The notes: generated from the sequence alone by a model not told the origin. 61,303 bases of DNA from Thermoplasmata archaeon (GCA_021792355.1 JAJYUV010000009.1:502-61804), one strand, 5' to 3'; positions 45,208 through 53,586 are shown, counted from the first letter of the stretch. Program-made: numbers and translations.

Positions 45208-46398
45208 ATGGATATGAAGAAGGTTCTGATAATTGGTGGCGGAGGCGGCGGTCTCATCCTCGCCAACCATCTCGATACGAACGAATACGATGTGACGGTT
45301 GTAGATAAAAGTGACTTGCACTTCTATCAACCTTGGTTTCTATACGTTGCGTTTAAGGGCTCGAAAAGAAAGATTTCAAAACCGATCGGAGAATTGCTCA
45401 GGCCTGGGGTAAACTTTGTAAAGGACGAAATCAACACCATAAACCTAGACGAAAGAAAGGCATATGGCTCAAGAAAAGGGATTTACAATTATGACTACCT
45501 AGCCATCGCTACCGGAACCGTTCCAGATCCAGACATAATTCCAGGTTTAAGACAGGTCTACGAAGAGTATGGAGATTATCACACCAGCGTCTGGAACTCG
45601 GAAAAACTATGGTCGCATGTAAGCAAATTCAAGGGCGGCACCGTTGCGATTGGTCAGGCATCACCTACGTGCAAATGCCCTCCATCCTTATTGGAAGGGG
45701 CGTTCCTGCTGGAAGAGCACCTAAGAAAAGTGGGACTGAGGGATAAGACAAGGATAGTATTCTTCACTCCATTCCCAAGAGCTTACCCTGCAGAACCGAT
45801 GAACAAAGTGGTCGAGCCAATGGTTCACGAAAGAGGAATTGAGGTTATGCCGTTCTTTGACGTTGACAAAATCGATGAACAAAACAAGACGATAACATCA
45901 CTGGAAGGGGACTCGCTGAAATACGATCTTCCGATAGTGGTACCTCCGTGCAGGGGAACAAAAATAAAAATCATCCCAGAAACGGTACAGGATGAGGACA
46001 GATTCATTAAGGCAGACAAGAAACTGATGAAGATTACTGGTTATGATGATGCATTTGCAATTGGTGACTGCAACACACTGCCCACCTCCAAGACCGGGGT
46101 CACCGCACACCTGGAGGCGATGGCCGTCTCAGAAATTATACAGGGTAGATATGCAGAATTCAACGGAAGGATAAATTGCCCGTTTGACACTGCGTACGGG
46201 AAAGCGACTTTTGTAATAGCGGACTATAACAATCCTGTGGCGCCATACCCTCCTACCAGGATAAAGCACATGATGAAAATGACTATGGCCAGAATCTACT
46301 GGATGACTCTTATGGGGACCGCAGATCCCATTTTTGAGCAGTTCTTCAAATTCACCAGACCCGAGAAACTGAACAAGAAGTACGCATCTTCAGAGTGA
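45208..46398 (+). CDS. Sulfide:quinone oxidoreductase-like flavoprotein
   Basis: About 396 residues, FAD-dependent, of the SQR/FCSD/NDH-2 group: N-terminal KVLIIGGGGGGLILANHL, second glycine/ATG motif AIATGTVPDPD, and FAIGDCNTLPTSKTG binding the flavin tail. Cysteines Cys155 and Cys157 in PTCKCPPS and Cys248 in VPPCRG are candidates for the redox-active set. The classical late third cysteine of SQR is not obvious, so an SQR-like enzyme of altered mechanism is possible. C-terminal amphipathic and hydrophobic helices suit membrane attachment. The frame opens at 45112 inside tusA, but ATG 45208 gives the normal N-terminus and an upstream GCGGAAG site. Confidence 0.8.
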   Translation: MDMKKVLIIGGGGGGLILANHLDTNEYDVTVVDKSDLHFYQPWFLYVAFKGSKRKISKPIGELLRPGVNFVKDEINTINLDERKAYGSRKGIYNYDYLAIATGTVPDPDIIPGLRQVYEEYGDYHTSVWNSEKLWSHVSKFKGGTVAIGQASPTCKCPPSLLEGAFLLEEHLRKVGLRDKTRIVFFTPFPRAYPAEPMNKVVEPMVHERGIEVMPFFDVDKIDEQNKTITSLEGDSLKYDLPIVVPPCRGTKIKIIPETVQDEDRFIKADKKLMKITGYDDAFAIGDCNTLPTSKTGVTAHLEAMAVSEIIQGRYAEFNGRINCPFDTAYGKATFVIADYNNPVAPYPPTRIKHMMKMTMARIYWMTLMGTADPIFEQFFKFTRPEKLNKKYASSE

Positions 46399-46418
46399 TT
46401 TTTCTTTTTTTATTTTTT
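46399..46418 (+). terminator. T-rich terminator after the sulfur operon
   Basis: Immediately after the SQR-like stop the plus strand has TTTTTCTTTTTTTATTTTTT. Oligo-T tracts are the main archaeal termination signal; no hairpin is needed. Confidence 0.6.
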
Positions 46419-46488
46419 CCACAGTTTTTGACGGAATACTGTCGGTCCGTGTTTTGCGTTTTTACCTCTAAATTCAAGGAAGAGCTGC

Positions 46489-46842
46489 TCAGGGACCCAG
46501 TATCTGTATTGCAGCAGAAATAGGGACAACGCAGATGACCTTCATATCTTCAGTGGCTGCCATCGTATGCTTGACCCCTCCTGGAATAAATAGGAAATCG
46601 TCTCGTTTGAAGGAGTAAGTCTTGCCGTCGAGTGTCGCTTCTCCTTTTCCCTCCAAAACAAAGATTTCGTGCTCATAATCATGGATGTGATTGGGGGTTG
46701 CCTTACCCTTCTTGACCGTTATCAGTCTCATCGAGAAATTCTTTGCTCCGTCCTTATGGGTGATTAGCCATTTGATTTTTCCGCCGCCATCCAAGTCTTG
46801 CTGTTCTATCTCAGAAGCTCCCCTTACGACAGATTGAGCCAT
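46489..46842 (-). CDS. Cupin-domain protein
   Basis: A 117-residue single cupin. Motif 1 is HIHDYEHEIFVLEGKGE (metal ligands His, His, Glu) and motif 2 FIPGGVKHTM (His). This small metal-binding beta barrel could be an isomerase, dioxygenase or sensor; nothing distinguishes these. It lies 33 bases after the cobalamin adenosyltransferase gene, on the same strand, and may be co-transcribed. Confidence 0.82.
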   Translation of the reverse strand: MAQSVVRGASEIEQQDLDGGGKIKWLITHKDGAKNFSMRLITVKKGKATPNHIHDYEHEIFVLEGKGEATLDGKTYSFKRDDFLFIPGGVKHTMAATEDMKVICVVPISAAIQILGP

Positions 46843-46875
46843 GCAGAGTTATCACAAGTTTCTATTTGAATGTGG

Positions 46876-47421
46876 TCATTTGCTTGGCCTGTCCGGATTA
46901 GGCCAGGGAAACAATGTTTCGTTAAATTTCCTTCTCTTGTTAGCTGCAAGTGCCATCATGAAGATCAGTGAAGAGAGCCTATTCATGTACTGGAGTGAGA
47001 GAGGGCTGACCTTCTCTTTGACATTGAGCTCTACCAATCGTCTTTCCGCTCTGCGAGTCACAGCCCTAGATAATTGTAAGGCTGCGGCCTCTTGAGATCC
47101 GCCTGGAATCACGAACAACTTCACTTCTCCAATCTCCTTGAGGTATGTGGCAATCCTACCTTCCATCCAGGATACCCCTTCTTCTCTGAGTTTGCGTCCC
47201 TTTCCAGAAGTCAGTATCTCTTCTCCCAGGTGGAACAAGTCCATCTGCACCTGGGATAGATCTCTCACCATGTCATCCCACGATAATTGGACTTTGGAAT
47301 AACCGATCTGTGCTATTAGCTCATCAAGAGTACCTTCCCATTCAATGACTGGATTGTCTTTTGTAACTCTCTGTCCTGAGGAAGTATCCGTTTCTCCAGT
47401 GTCTCCGCGTCTTGAATACAC
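46876..47421 (-). CDS. Cob(I)alamin adenosyltransferase (PduO/MMAB type)
   Basis: A 181-residue trimeric-type ATP:corrinoid adenosyltransferase that makes adenosylcobalamin. The N-terminal ATP motif SRRGDTGETDTSSGQRV, IEWEGTLDEL, and the C-terminal FVIPGGSQEAAALQLSRAVTRRAERR helix match the family, including the substrate-binding arginines. GTG start at 47421. It implies use of a B12-dependent enzyme such as methylmalonyl-CoA mutase or ribonucleotide reductase, neither of which is in this window. Confidence 0.9.
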   Translation of the reverse strand: MYSRRGDTGETDTSSGQRVTKDNPVIEWEGTLDELIAQIGYSKVQLSWDDMVRDLSQVQMDLFHLGEEILTSGKGRKLREEGVSWMEGRIATYLKEIGEVKLFVIPGGSQEAAALQLSRAVTRRAERRLVELNVKEKVSPLSLQYMNRLSSLIFMMALAANKRRKFNETLFPWPNPDRPSK

Positions 47422-47738
47422 AAGTTACAATCATAATCCCATATTTCTTATTTTAGTGACTTCATGAGTCAGTATCGCAACCTTACGACCTCACTCTTTC
47501 AGGAAATGAAATTATGGTAGTGTGATGATAGTCAAAAACCATCTCTGGATTAAGGAATAAGTTTGACAAATTGGATAAGTTCTCATCGCTCCTGCCCCTG
47601 AAACTAAGGAGAAGGAATAGAATCATTCTTTCACTGATTTCGTGCTGTCGGAGAATTGATCAATCCTACAGAGCGACTGAAAAAGCAATGAAATGAAAAG
47701 AACTATGCAAAAGGACGTAATCATATCTCAAGTCTGCA
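47422..47738. other. Intergenic stretch, no gene recognised
   Basis: About 317 bases between the adenosyltransferase start and the C/D box sRNA. It contains an isolated GTGATGA (47521-47527), which lacks matching D boxes at the right spacing. No coding frame has family features. Confidence 0.5.
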
Positions 47739-47802
47739 GGAGCAGTGTGATGAATTTAGCCTTAACTGAGTATGATGAGTGACAGGCGATCTGATCTGCT
47801 CC
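47739..47802 (+). ncRNA. C/D box sRNA (2'-O-methylation guide)
   Basis: All four boxes are perfect and in canonical archaeal spacing: C GTGATGA (47747-47753), 12-nt guide, D' CTGA (47766-47769), 3-nt spacer, C' ATGATGA (47772-47778), 12-nt guide, D CTGA (47791-47794). A 7-bp terminal stem GGAGCAG/CTGCTCC (47739-47745 with 47796-47802) closes it. By the N+5 rule the D' guide ATTTAGCCTTAA is complementary to UUAAGGCUAAAU, close to the conserved AAGGCUAAAUA segment of 23S rRNA domain I, so it would methylate the first G of that GG. The D guide GTGACAGGCGAT targets AUCGCCUGUCAC; I could not place that target with confidence. The expressed RNA would bind L7Ae, Nop5 and fibrillarin. Confidence 0.85.
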
Positions 47803-47814
47803 TTTGGTTTTTCT

Positions 47815-48348
47815 TTATAATGTGTGTTTGTTCATCGCATCGAAGAATAGATCAAAATTACCGTTCTCCAGTGCCTCCCTTATCATCCTGTATAACAAAG
47901 AAGTATCAGTATCCGGGAGTAGCCCGTTAATTGCCAGCAGCACCCTTTGTTTGGCGGAGATAAGCTCCTTTAGGTTGCCCTCAAGAATCCTAATTTTGTT
48001 GTCTATATCCTTTAGCTGTCCGATGAGTTCCTGTAAGTTTCCCTCAAGGTTCTCTGTCTCTTCTTCTTCATCGTCGAATACGGAAATGTTTTCGATAAAT
48101 TGTAAAAGGGAAAGGAGAGGGTGATTGGCCTTGTAGAGGATCCTAGGGGGGCCCTCATCAGACTCAATCTTCCCGACCTTAAACACGAGTCCGCTGTCTT
48201 CTAGCAGTTTGATGTGCTTTGCAATCAGCTGCTGAGAACTTCCTAGTGACCTTGCGAGTTCGAACGTGTAGGAGGGCCTTATTGACAGAATGCTCAGTAT
48301 CCTTCTCCTGATGTCATTGTCTATAAGATCCAGCAAATCCGTTGACAT
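47815..48348 (-). CDS. ArsR-like winged-helix regulator linked to Hsp20
   Basis: A 177-residue protein: N-terminal ArsR-type winged helix (about 8-70, with SYTFELARSLGSSQQLIAKHIKLL as helix-turn-recognition helix) and a C-terminal coiled coil (about 95-135, LEGNLQELIGQLKDIDNKIRILE in heptads) for dimerisation. It follows the Hsp20 gene by 2 bases. This order and fold resemble archaeal heat-shock regulators such as Phr, which repress hsp20 and their own gene. The regulatory target is inferred from position and from inverted repeats ahead of Hsp20. Confidence 0.75.
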   Translation of the reverse strand: MSTDLLDLIDNDIRRRILSILSIRPSYTFELARSLGSSQQLIAKHIKLLEDSGLVFKVGKIESDEGPPRILYKANHPLLSLLQFIENISVFDDEEEETENLEGNLQELIGQLKDIDNKIRILEGNLKELISAKQRVLLAINGLLPDTDTSLLYRMIREALENGNFDLFFDAMNKHTL

Positions 48349-48350
48349 GT

Positions 48351-48902
48351 TTACTCTATTGGAATTCTCCTTCCCTCTTTCTTTTTGGTAGGGGGCTTCT
48401 TCACGATTATATCGAGGACTCCATTGGAATATGAAGCCTTTACGTTTTCTGGGAGAATATCCGAATCGAGTTCCACTTCCTTATAGTATTTTCTTCCCTC
48501 CTTGTCCACCTTGACAATGAGCACATTATCATTAGTCTCAATTGAGATTTCATCCTTCGAAACACCTGGAATTTCCATGGTTATATCGGTCTCCTCCTCC
48601 CTCCTCTGGATGTCTGTAATTGGTTCTCTGTACTCCAAACTCGGCAATTCTGCGTGTTCTGAGTCTTCTCTCGGAATGTTACCGAATTCCTTGAACTCGG
48701 GTTTTCCATCTGGTCCCAACCTGTAAGTGAACCCGTAAACGTAAGTTCCTGGCTGATCCTGTTCCTTTATGTTTTCTATCTCGTCGAAAGCATCAAACCA
48801 TCTCTCAACAAATTTCCTGTATTCCCTGTCACTGTTCTCCAGAAACTCCTGGATATCGTTCCAGAAGTCATCGTCTCTCCTCCGAATCTTCCTATTGACC
48901 AT
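48351..48902 (-). CDS. Small heat-shock protein Hsp20 (alpha-crystallin family)
   Basis: ATP-independent holdase. With the ATG at 48902 it has 183 residues: a long charged N-terminal region (about 1-95), an alpha-crystallin domain (about 100-170) with the signature YSNGVLDIIVKK, and a C-terminal IPI motif that docks neighbouring subunits. A GGTGGT Shine-Dalgarno precedes ATG 48902, making it preferable to the GTG three codons upstream. Co-transcribed with the ArsR-like regulator. The extra-long N-terminal arm (typical is 30-50 residues) is unusual. Confidence 0.88.
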   Translation of the reverse strand: MVNRKIRRRDDDFWNDIQEFLENSDREYRKFVERWFDAFDEIENIKEQDQPGTYVYGFTYRLGPDGKPEFKEFGNIPREDSEHAELPSLEYREPITDIQRREEETDITMEIPGVSKDEISIETNDNVLIVKVDKEGRKYYKEVELDSDILPENVKASYSNGVLDIIVKKPPTKKKEGRRIPIE

Positions 48903-48919
48903 GTTTACCACCTTCGGTT

Positions 48920-48960
48920 AACAACCTCTTGTTGAGTAGTAATTAATAACTCGTTATTAA
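48920..48960 (-). promoter_or_regulatory. Hsp20 promoter/operator region with inverted repeats
   Basis: Two inverted repeats lie upstream of the Hsp20 start: TTAATAAC-TC-GTTATTAA (48943-48960) with 8-bp perfect arms, and AACAA-CCTC-TTGTT (48920-48933) with 5-bp arms. The first overlaps the AT-rich TATA position 40-58 bases before the ATG; the second lies between it and the ribosome site. They are candidate binding sites for the ArsR-like protein encoded next. Confidence 0.55.
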
Positions 48961-49047
48961 ACATTGCTATTTTGACGCTCTGGTTGTCCTTTGAATATTA
49001 TAATTTATGAATCGAATATATTTCCTTCATTCCTTCCAAAGATACAT

Positions 49048-50832
49048 TCATTTCTGTCTTTTGAGAGCCATATTGTATTCCATTATGGTTGTGATCAATG
49101 ATAGGTGGCTGAATGCCTGGGGATAATTGCCCAGATACCTGTGCGTCCCAAACTCTATTTCCTCAGGAAGTAGACTTACATCGTTCAGCAGATCCAGGAT
49201 CATCATCAACCCGTCGTGAGCTGTTTGAAGACGTCTATCCCTAATCAGGTTCCTTATGTACCAAAACGACACCATGAGAAAGGCGTTGTCTTCACCTTTA
49301 AGTCCATCCCGAAGAGTGTATCTTTTGAACAGGAATTTTTCGGGCATCAGTCTCTCCTCTATCTCATTGAAGGTGTTTCTGTACACATTATCAGCCATCG
49401 TACAAAATCCAAAGAGTGGAAGCCTCAGAAGGGCGGAATCTAAATCTTCTGTTTCGTAGCTTTGTTTGAAATAGCCCCTAGATGAAATTCCTTTTCCATA
49501 GATTTCCTCCCTAAGGGACCTAGCTTCGTTCATCACGCTGTTAGCATATTCTTCGTTCCCCATCTTTGAATACAGCCAAGACAAGTCTGTTAAAGCTTTC
49601 CAGGCAAGTGCCTTGGAGTAGACGTAATTCCTCTTGTCTCCCCTAATCTCCCAGATGGAGGAATCGGGCTCTCTCCATATGTTGATGAGCGAGTTTCCTA
49701 TAACAAAGATTTTCTCTGTTGTGTGAACACTCAAAAATCCAGAATTTTCGAGGAGCATACGTAGCGAAATTATCAGAGATGCGTATTGGTCAATCTGAAG
49801 CTGGTTACTTGCTCCGTTCCCTATCCTGACCGGGTAGGAATTCATGTATCCACTTAGATCAAGAGATGCTTCCTCAATGATGGAATCTTCGCTCACTTTG
49901 TAGATGGAAGTCAGTCTCCCGTCCTTCTCAAATCTGTCTATGATTGATAGGTAGAATTTTGTGGCTTCTTCTATGTATCCAAGCTGGACAAGTCCTTCAA
50001 TGACGTAAGCAGTATCTCTTACCCACATGAATCTGTAATCCCAGTTCCTCTCGCCTCCTATAGATTCTGGAAGAGAAGTCGTAGGAGATGCAACCATGAA
50101 GCTGTTTGGTTCAAAGAAGAGCCCCTTAAGCGTAAGGAGAGACCTATTTACGATGTCATAGAAGATTCCTTGATACTTAGATTTCATGAGCCACTCCTTC
50201 CAGAATCTCCGAGTTTGCCACAATCTGTCTTCGCTAAAGAAGAGTTCAGGGGGATAGGCTTTCTTCAAATTATGTGTAGTGACCAACCACTTCACTTCAG
50301 TGGCCGGCAAATTTACAGTTCCAGTCACGGAATTTCCCACTACACGAAGGTCCAGATCGGTAGAAAGAAACTGGCTGGAGTTGTTTGAATAGACCATGTA
50401 TCCTTTGCTGTCAACCTTTTCTACAGACTTCCTATCTTTGAGGAAGAATGGATTATAGTCTATTTCTATCTTAACGTCTGCATATGTCTCGATTCTTCTA
50501 TGAATCTCGGAGAAGTAGACGGCATGTTCGAAACTCATTGGCAGAAAATCCATAACAGACATGACCTTGTTTCTTTTATCGGAAAATAATGTGTGAAGTA
50601 TGTTTGTATCGGGCTCGTAATACTGTCTTGCCTCGAGGTTCCTATTTACCGGGCGAATGCTAAAGTGCCCCCCTTTTTCCCTATCTAGGATCGAAGAAAA
50701 CACCATCTCGGAGTCGAAGTTCGGGAAGCAGGCAAAGTCAACCTCTCCATACTTTGACACGAGTGCGGCAGTTCTGTTGTTCAGGAGTACACCATGGTCT
50801 TCAATTCTTGGAAATTCTGGGTTAATAGGCAC
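49048..50832 (-). CDS. Glycoside hydrolase family 15 (glucoamylase or trehalase)
   Basis: A 594-residue two-domain GH15 enzyme. The N-terminal beta-sandwich (about 1-220) begins IEDHGVLLNNRTAALVSKYGEVDFACFP. The (alpha/alpha)6 catalytic barrel includes the family motif GERNWDYRFMWVRDTAYVIEGL, and LLPEEIEFGT carries the probable catalytic glutamate. Thermoplasma species have two such paralogues, one a glucoamylase and one a trehalase; I cannot tell which this is. No signal peptide, so it is cytosolic. Confidence 0.85.
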   Translation of the reverse strand: MPINPEFPRIEDHGVLLNNRTAALVSKYGEVDFACFPNFDSEMVFSSILDREKGGHFSIRPVNRNLEARQYYEPDTNILHTLFSDKRNKVMSVMDFLPMSFEHAVYFSEIHRRIETYADVKIEIDYNPFFLKDRKSVEKVDSKGYMVYSNNSSQFLSTDLDLRVVGNSVTGTVNLPATEVKWLVTTHNLKKAYPPELFFSEDRLWQTRRFWKEWLMKSKYQGIFYDIVNRSLLTLKGLFFEPNSFMVASPTTSLPESIGGERNWDYRFMWVRDTAYVIEGLVQLGYIEEATKFYLSIIDRFEKDGRLTSIYKVSEDSIIEEASLDLSGYMNSYPVRIGNGASNQLQIDQYASLIISLRMLLENSGFLSVHTTEKIFVIGNSLINIWREPDSSIWEIRGDKRNYVYSKALAWKALTDLSWLYSKMGNEEYANSVMNEARSLREEIYGKGISSRGYFKQSYETEDLDSALLRLPLFGFCTMADNVYRNTFNEIEERLMPEKFLFKRYTLRDGLKGEDNAFLMVSFWYIRNLIRDRRLQTAHDGLMMILDLLNDVSLLPEEIEFGTHRYLGNYPQAFSHLSLITTIMEYNMALKRQK

Positions 50833-51212
50833 CTTCCATTAACCAAATCCTCGTTTAAACTCTTTTCAATAAATTGGTCTAAATTTGTACTCTTTAGAAA
50901 ATACGGTGTTTGAGGTGCCATAAAGCAGGTTCTCGAAAGTAAAAATCTATCACCCATTGCAAAACGGTTTTAAAAAGTTTAAGAGAACCATTGAGTGTAT
51001 TCCAACATGATTCTTTGCAACGTAGCTAGTATGTGTTGGTGGACCTGATTAGTAATTTGAGTGCTTGCGGTTTTTAGTGGGGAGAGGGATCATCTGTTAA
51101 AACTGGAAGGGCAGATAGGAACACTTTGAAGGGTAGTATCGCGGTCGCAGAGAGGGATTTTTTTTGAATTATCGATGTCGATATCGTTATATATACTGTT
51201 GAACTTACGTTT
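50833..51212. other. Intergenic stretch, promoter region only
   Basis: About 380 bases between the divergent GH15 and PadR genes. No coding frame or RNA gene is recognised. Only the right-hand end has interpretable signals: the inverted repeat at 51170-51183 and a TATA box at 51187-51197. Confidence 0.5.
51170..51197 (+). promoter_or_regulatory. PadR promoter with inverted repeat
   Basis: TATCGA-TG-TCGATA (51170-51183) is a 6-bp-arm palindrome just upstream of a strong TATA box, GTTATATATAC (51186-51196). The TATA centre is about 22-24 bases before the PadR ATG, so the transcript is leaderless or nearly so. The palindrome covers the BRE position and is a candidate PadR operator. Confidence 0.5.
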
Positions 51213-51749
51213 ATGGAACCTGGGGAAGGTAGGTGGAACAGAGGAATCATCTTCTTCATAATACTCACAATGGCAAAGGATGGACCGATTTATGGGAATC
51301 AGGTCTCCAATCTGATATCTGAAAGGACAGAGGGTGCATGGAAGCCAAGTGCAGGCTCCATTTATCCAGCGCTTGAGCGACTGAAACGCAGAGGTCTCAT
51401 AGAGAGTTATAAAGAGGATGGCAAGGTCATGTATAGGATAACCGACAAGGGTTCTGCCTTTGTTTCCAAGATAAGGGAGAGACACTTTGAGCGGTCGCCC
51501 ATTTCTAAATTTATGGGGAAGCTATGGATGGACGTAATGGGACCAGAAGAAAGGACCAGGTTTATACTCAACTCTGCTCAGCACACCGCTGACTCCCTTA
51601 AAGAGAATCTTGAAAACATACGAAACGGACTGGGAAATCCAAGGCAGTTCGAGGTGTTTCTGATGACTTACGAGCTCGAGCTCGAAAAGACACTGAAGAT
51701 CCTCAGGGATGCTAGGAAGGAATTGACCGAAATCAAAGAGGTGAGATAA
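51213..51749 (+). CDS. PadR family transcriptional regulator
   Basis: A 178-residue PadR-type regulator. The winged helix (about 15-85) has the family-typical GPIYGNQVSNLIS and PSAGSIYPALERLKRRGLIES; the C-terminal helical region (about 100-178) is the dimerisation part. It overlaps the start of the ABC ATPase gene by 1 base, so it most likely represses this exporter and releases it when a toxic ligand binds, as other PadR proteins do. Confidence 0.88.
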   Translation: MEPGEGRWNRGIIFFIILTMAKDGPIYGNQVSNLISERTEGAWKPSAGSIYPALERLKRRGLIESYKEDGKVMYRITDKGSAFVSKIRERHFERSPISKFMGKLWMDVMGPEERTRFILNSAQHTADSLKENLENIRNGLGNPRQFEVFLMTYELELEKTLKILRDARKELTEIKEVR

Positions 51750-52747
51750 TGGAAAAAACGATTATAGAAACAAAGAACCTAACAAAGATATACAACGGAA
51801 AAATCAGAGCAGTTTCGGACCTTAATCTTGAAATAAAGGAGGGGGAGATATATGGACTCGCAGGACCAAATGGGGCCGGAAAGACTACCACAATAAACAT
51901 GCTAATAACTAGAATTTCTCCCACCAGTGGAACGGCAATAGTCGGTGGATACGACATTACAAAGAATTCTCTAGAGGTAAGGAGACTGATAGGCGTCGTT
52001 CCTCAGGATTTCACTGCGGACGAAGATCTCACCGGAAGAGAGAACATGATGATGGTATCTCAGTTCTACGATGTGCCGAAGGCAAAGGCACAGGAGAATG
52101 CCAAGACTCTCCTTAAACTTGTGGACTTGGAGGAAGCTGCAGATAGGTATGTCAGAACCTATTCGGGAGGAATGCGCAAGAGACTGGAACTGATAATTGG
52201 CCTCGTTCACGAACCAAAGATACTCTTCTTGGATGAACCAACGTTGGGGTTGGATGTCCAGACCAGAACCCAGATGTGGAATTACGTCAAGGAAATCCAG
52301 AGTAGGTTGAATGTGACTATAATACTCACATCCCACTACCTGGAAGAGATAGACGAGCTAGCAGCGAGGGTATCCATAATAGATCATGGAAAGGTACTGA
52401 TAACGGGTAGCCCAGCAGAGCTCAAGGAGTCGGTGAAGGGTGACATTATCAATATTACTCTGACGGATCAGAAGAGCGTTGACATAATGAAAACTATTAC
52501 TGGAGTTGTGGAAGTCACCGACATCGGATCAAACAGCGTACGGATTAAGGTGGTGAACACGGACGAATCTCTGCCCAAGGTTATAAATTTCATTTCTCAA
52601 CACTCGCTTTCAACCACGAAGTTGACGGTGCAGAAACCAACCCTAGATGAGGTCTTCCTCGAATACACTGGAAGGACGATAAGAGAGGAGGAGGGAGGAG
52701 AAGACGCAAGGAAAATGGCAATGAATATGAGGAGGGCGAGACAATGA
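51749..52747 (+). CDS. ABC exporter ATP-binding protein (DrrA-like)
   Basis: A 332-residue ATPase: Walker A GPNGAGKTT (about 39-47), signature YSGGMRKR, Walker B ILFLDEPTLGLD, switch His in LTSHYLEEID. The C-terminal extension of about 90 residues with LTVQKPTLDEVFLEYTGRTI is characteristic of DrrA-type drug and lipid exporters. Overlaps the permease start by 4 bases (ATGA). Substrate probably hydrophobic, but unproven. Confidence 0.92.
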   Translation: MEKTIIETKNLTKIYNGKIRAVSDLNLEIKEGEIYGLAGPNGAGKTTTINMLITRISPTSGTAIVGGYDITKNSLEVRRLIGVVPQDFTADEDLTGRENMMMVSQFYDVPKAKAQENAKTLLKLVDLEEAADRYVRTYSGGMRKRLELIIGLVHEPKILFLDEPTLGLDVQTRTQMWNYVKEIQSRLNVTIILTSHYLEEIDELAARVSIIDHGKVLITGSPAELKESVKGDIINITLTDQKSVDIMKTITGVVEVTDIGSNSVRIKVVNTDESLPKVINFISQHSLSTTKLTVQKPTLDEVFLEYTGRTIREEEGGEDARKMAMNMRRARQ

Positions 52748-53562
52748 GCGGATTGTGGCCACTTACGGTACGAGAACTGAAGAAATGGATCAGAAACCCG
52801 ACTTTCTTCTTCACAGGACTCATCCAGCCAATCTTCTGGATTGCCCTATTCGGAAGTGCATTCGATATCACTAAATTCTTCACTGGGCCTACGGGAAGTG
52901 CAGCTGCCAGTTTTATTCTAGATGGTGCCCCTAATTACATAACCTACATCGTAGGGGGAGTCCTTACCACGATGGGCCTATTCACAGCTATGTTTGCCGG
53001 TACGCAGATCATATTCGACAGAAGGCTCGGACCAATGGGAAGGTTCCTCTCCTCTCCAATTAGGAGAAGCTCAATAGTATTCTCTAAAATCATATCGTCG
53101 GTGATCAGGATCCTCCCTCAGGTCGTGATTCTTGTGGTAGCTGCGTATTTGATACCGAATGGGCTGAAGTTCCAGCATGGATTTACTCTCGTCGACGTTC
53201 TTGTGATGGCAACCGCAATAATTCTGATTGCGTTCATTTTCTCATCCATTTTCAGCGTAATTGCAACCAGAATGACCAACATGCAGTCAATATTCGGTAT
53301 AGTGAATCTGGTCAATCTGCCACTCATGTTCGTGAGCTATGCAATGTTCTCCAGGCAGATGATGGCAAACTGGCTCGGTAACGTCGCTCAGTACAATCCG
53401 GTATCTTGGTCGGCAGAAGCAATCAGAACAGTAATAATCAACGGCAGCCTAACAGCATCTCAGTGGGCACAGGTTGGGCGTTGGTTGGGTGCTCTAGCTG
53501 CACTCGCAGCGGGACTTCTACTGCTTACAGCCTACCTGGTAGAAAAGGAGATAAGAGACTAG
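52744..53562 (+). CDS. ABC-2 type permease (DrrB-like)
   Basis: A 272-residue permease with about six membrane helices and the ABC-2 layout: an N-terminal cytoplasmic VRELKKWIRNPTF coupling region, FDRRLGPMGRFLSSPIRRSS after the second helix, and QYNPVSWSAEAIRTVI before the last helix. Partner of the DrrA-like ATPase. A T-rich tract, TTTCTTTTTATTTT, at 53587-53600 probably ends the three-gene transcript. Confidence 0.9.
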   Translation: MSGLWPLTVRELKKWIRNPTFFFTGLIQPIFWIALFGSAFDITKFFTGPTGSAAASFILDGAPNYITYIVGGVLTTMGLFTAMFAGTQIIFDRRLGPMGRFLSSPIRRSSIVFSKIISSVIRILPQVVILVVAAYLIPNGLKFQHGFTLVDVLVMATAIILIAFIFSSIFSVIATRMTNMQSIFGIVNLVNLPLMFVSYAMFSRQMMANWLGNVAQYNPVSWSAEAIRTVIINGSLTASQWAQVGRWLGALAALAAGLLLLTAYLVEKEIRD

Positions 53563-53586
53563 ATGTCCAGAGGGCCAAGAGTTGAC

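Noticed and set aside
47521..47527. Isolated C box-like GTGATGA as a second C/D sRNA
   Set aside because: No CTGA box at about 12 bases and no C'/D pair within 60 bases.
47779..47790. Assignment of the second sRNA guide to the 16S decoding-site segment ACCGCCCGUCAC
   Set aside because: Two A-C mismatches in twelve positions, so the match is not good enough to claim.
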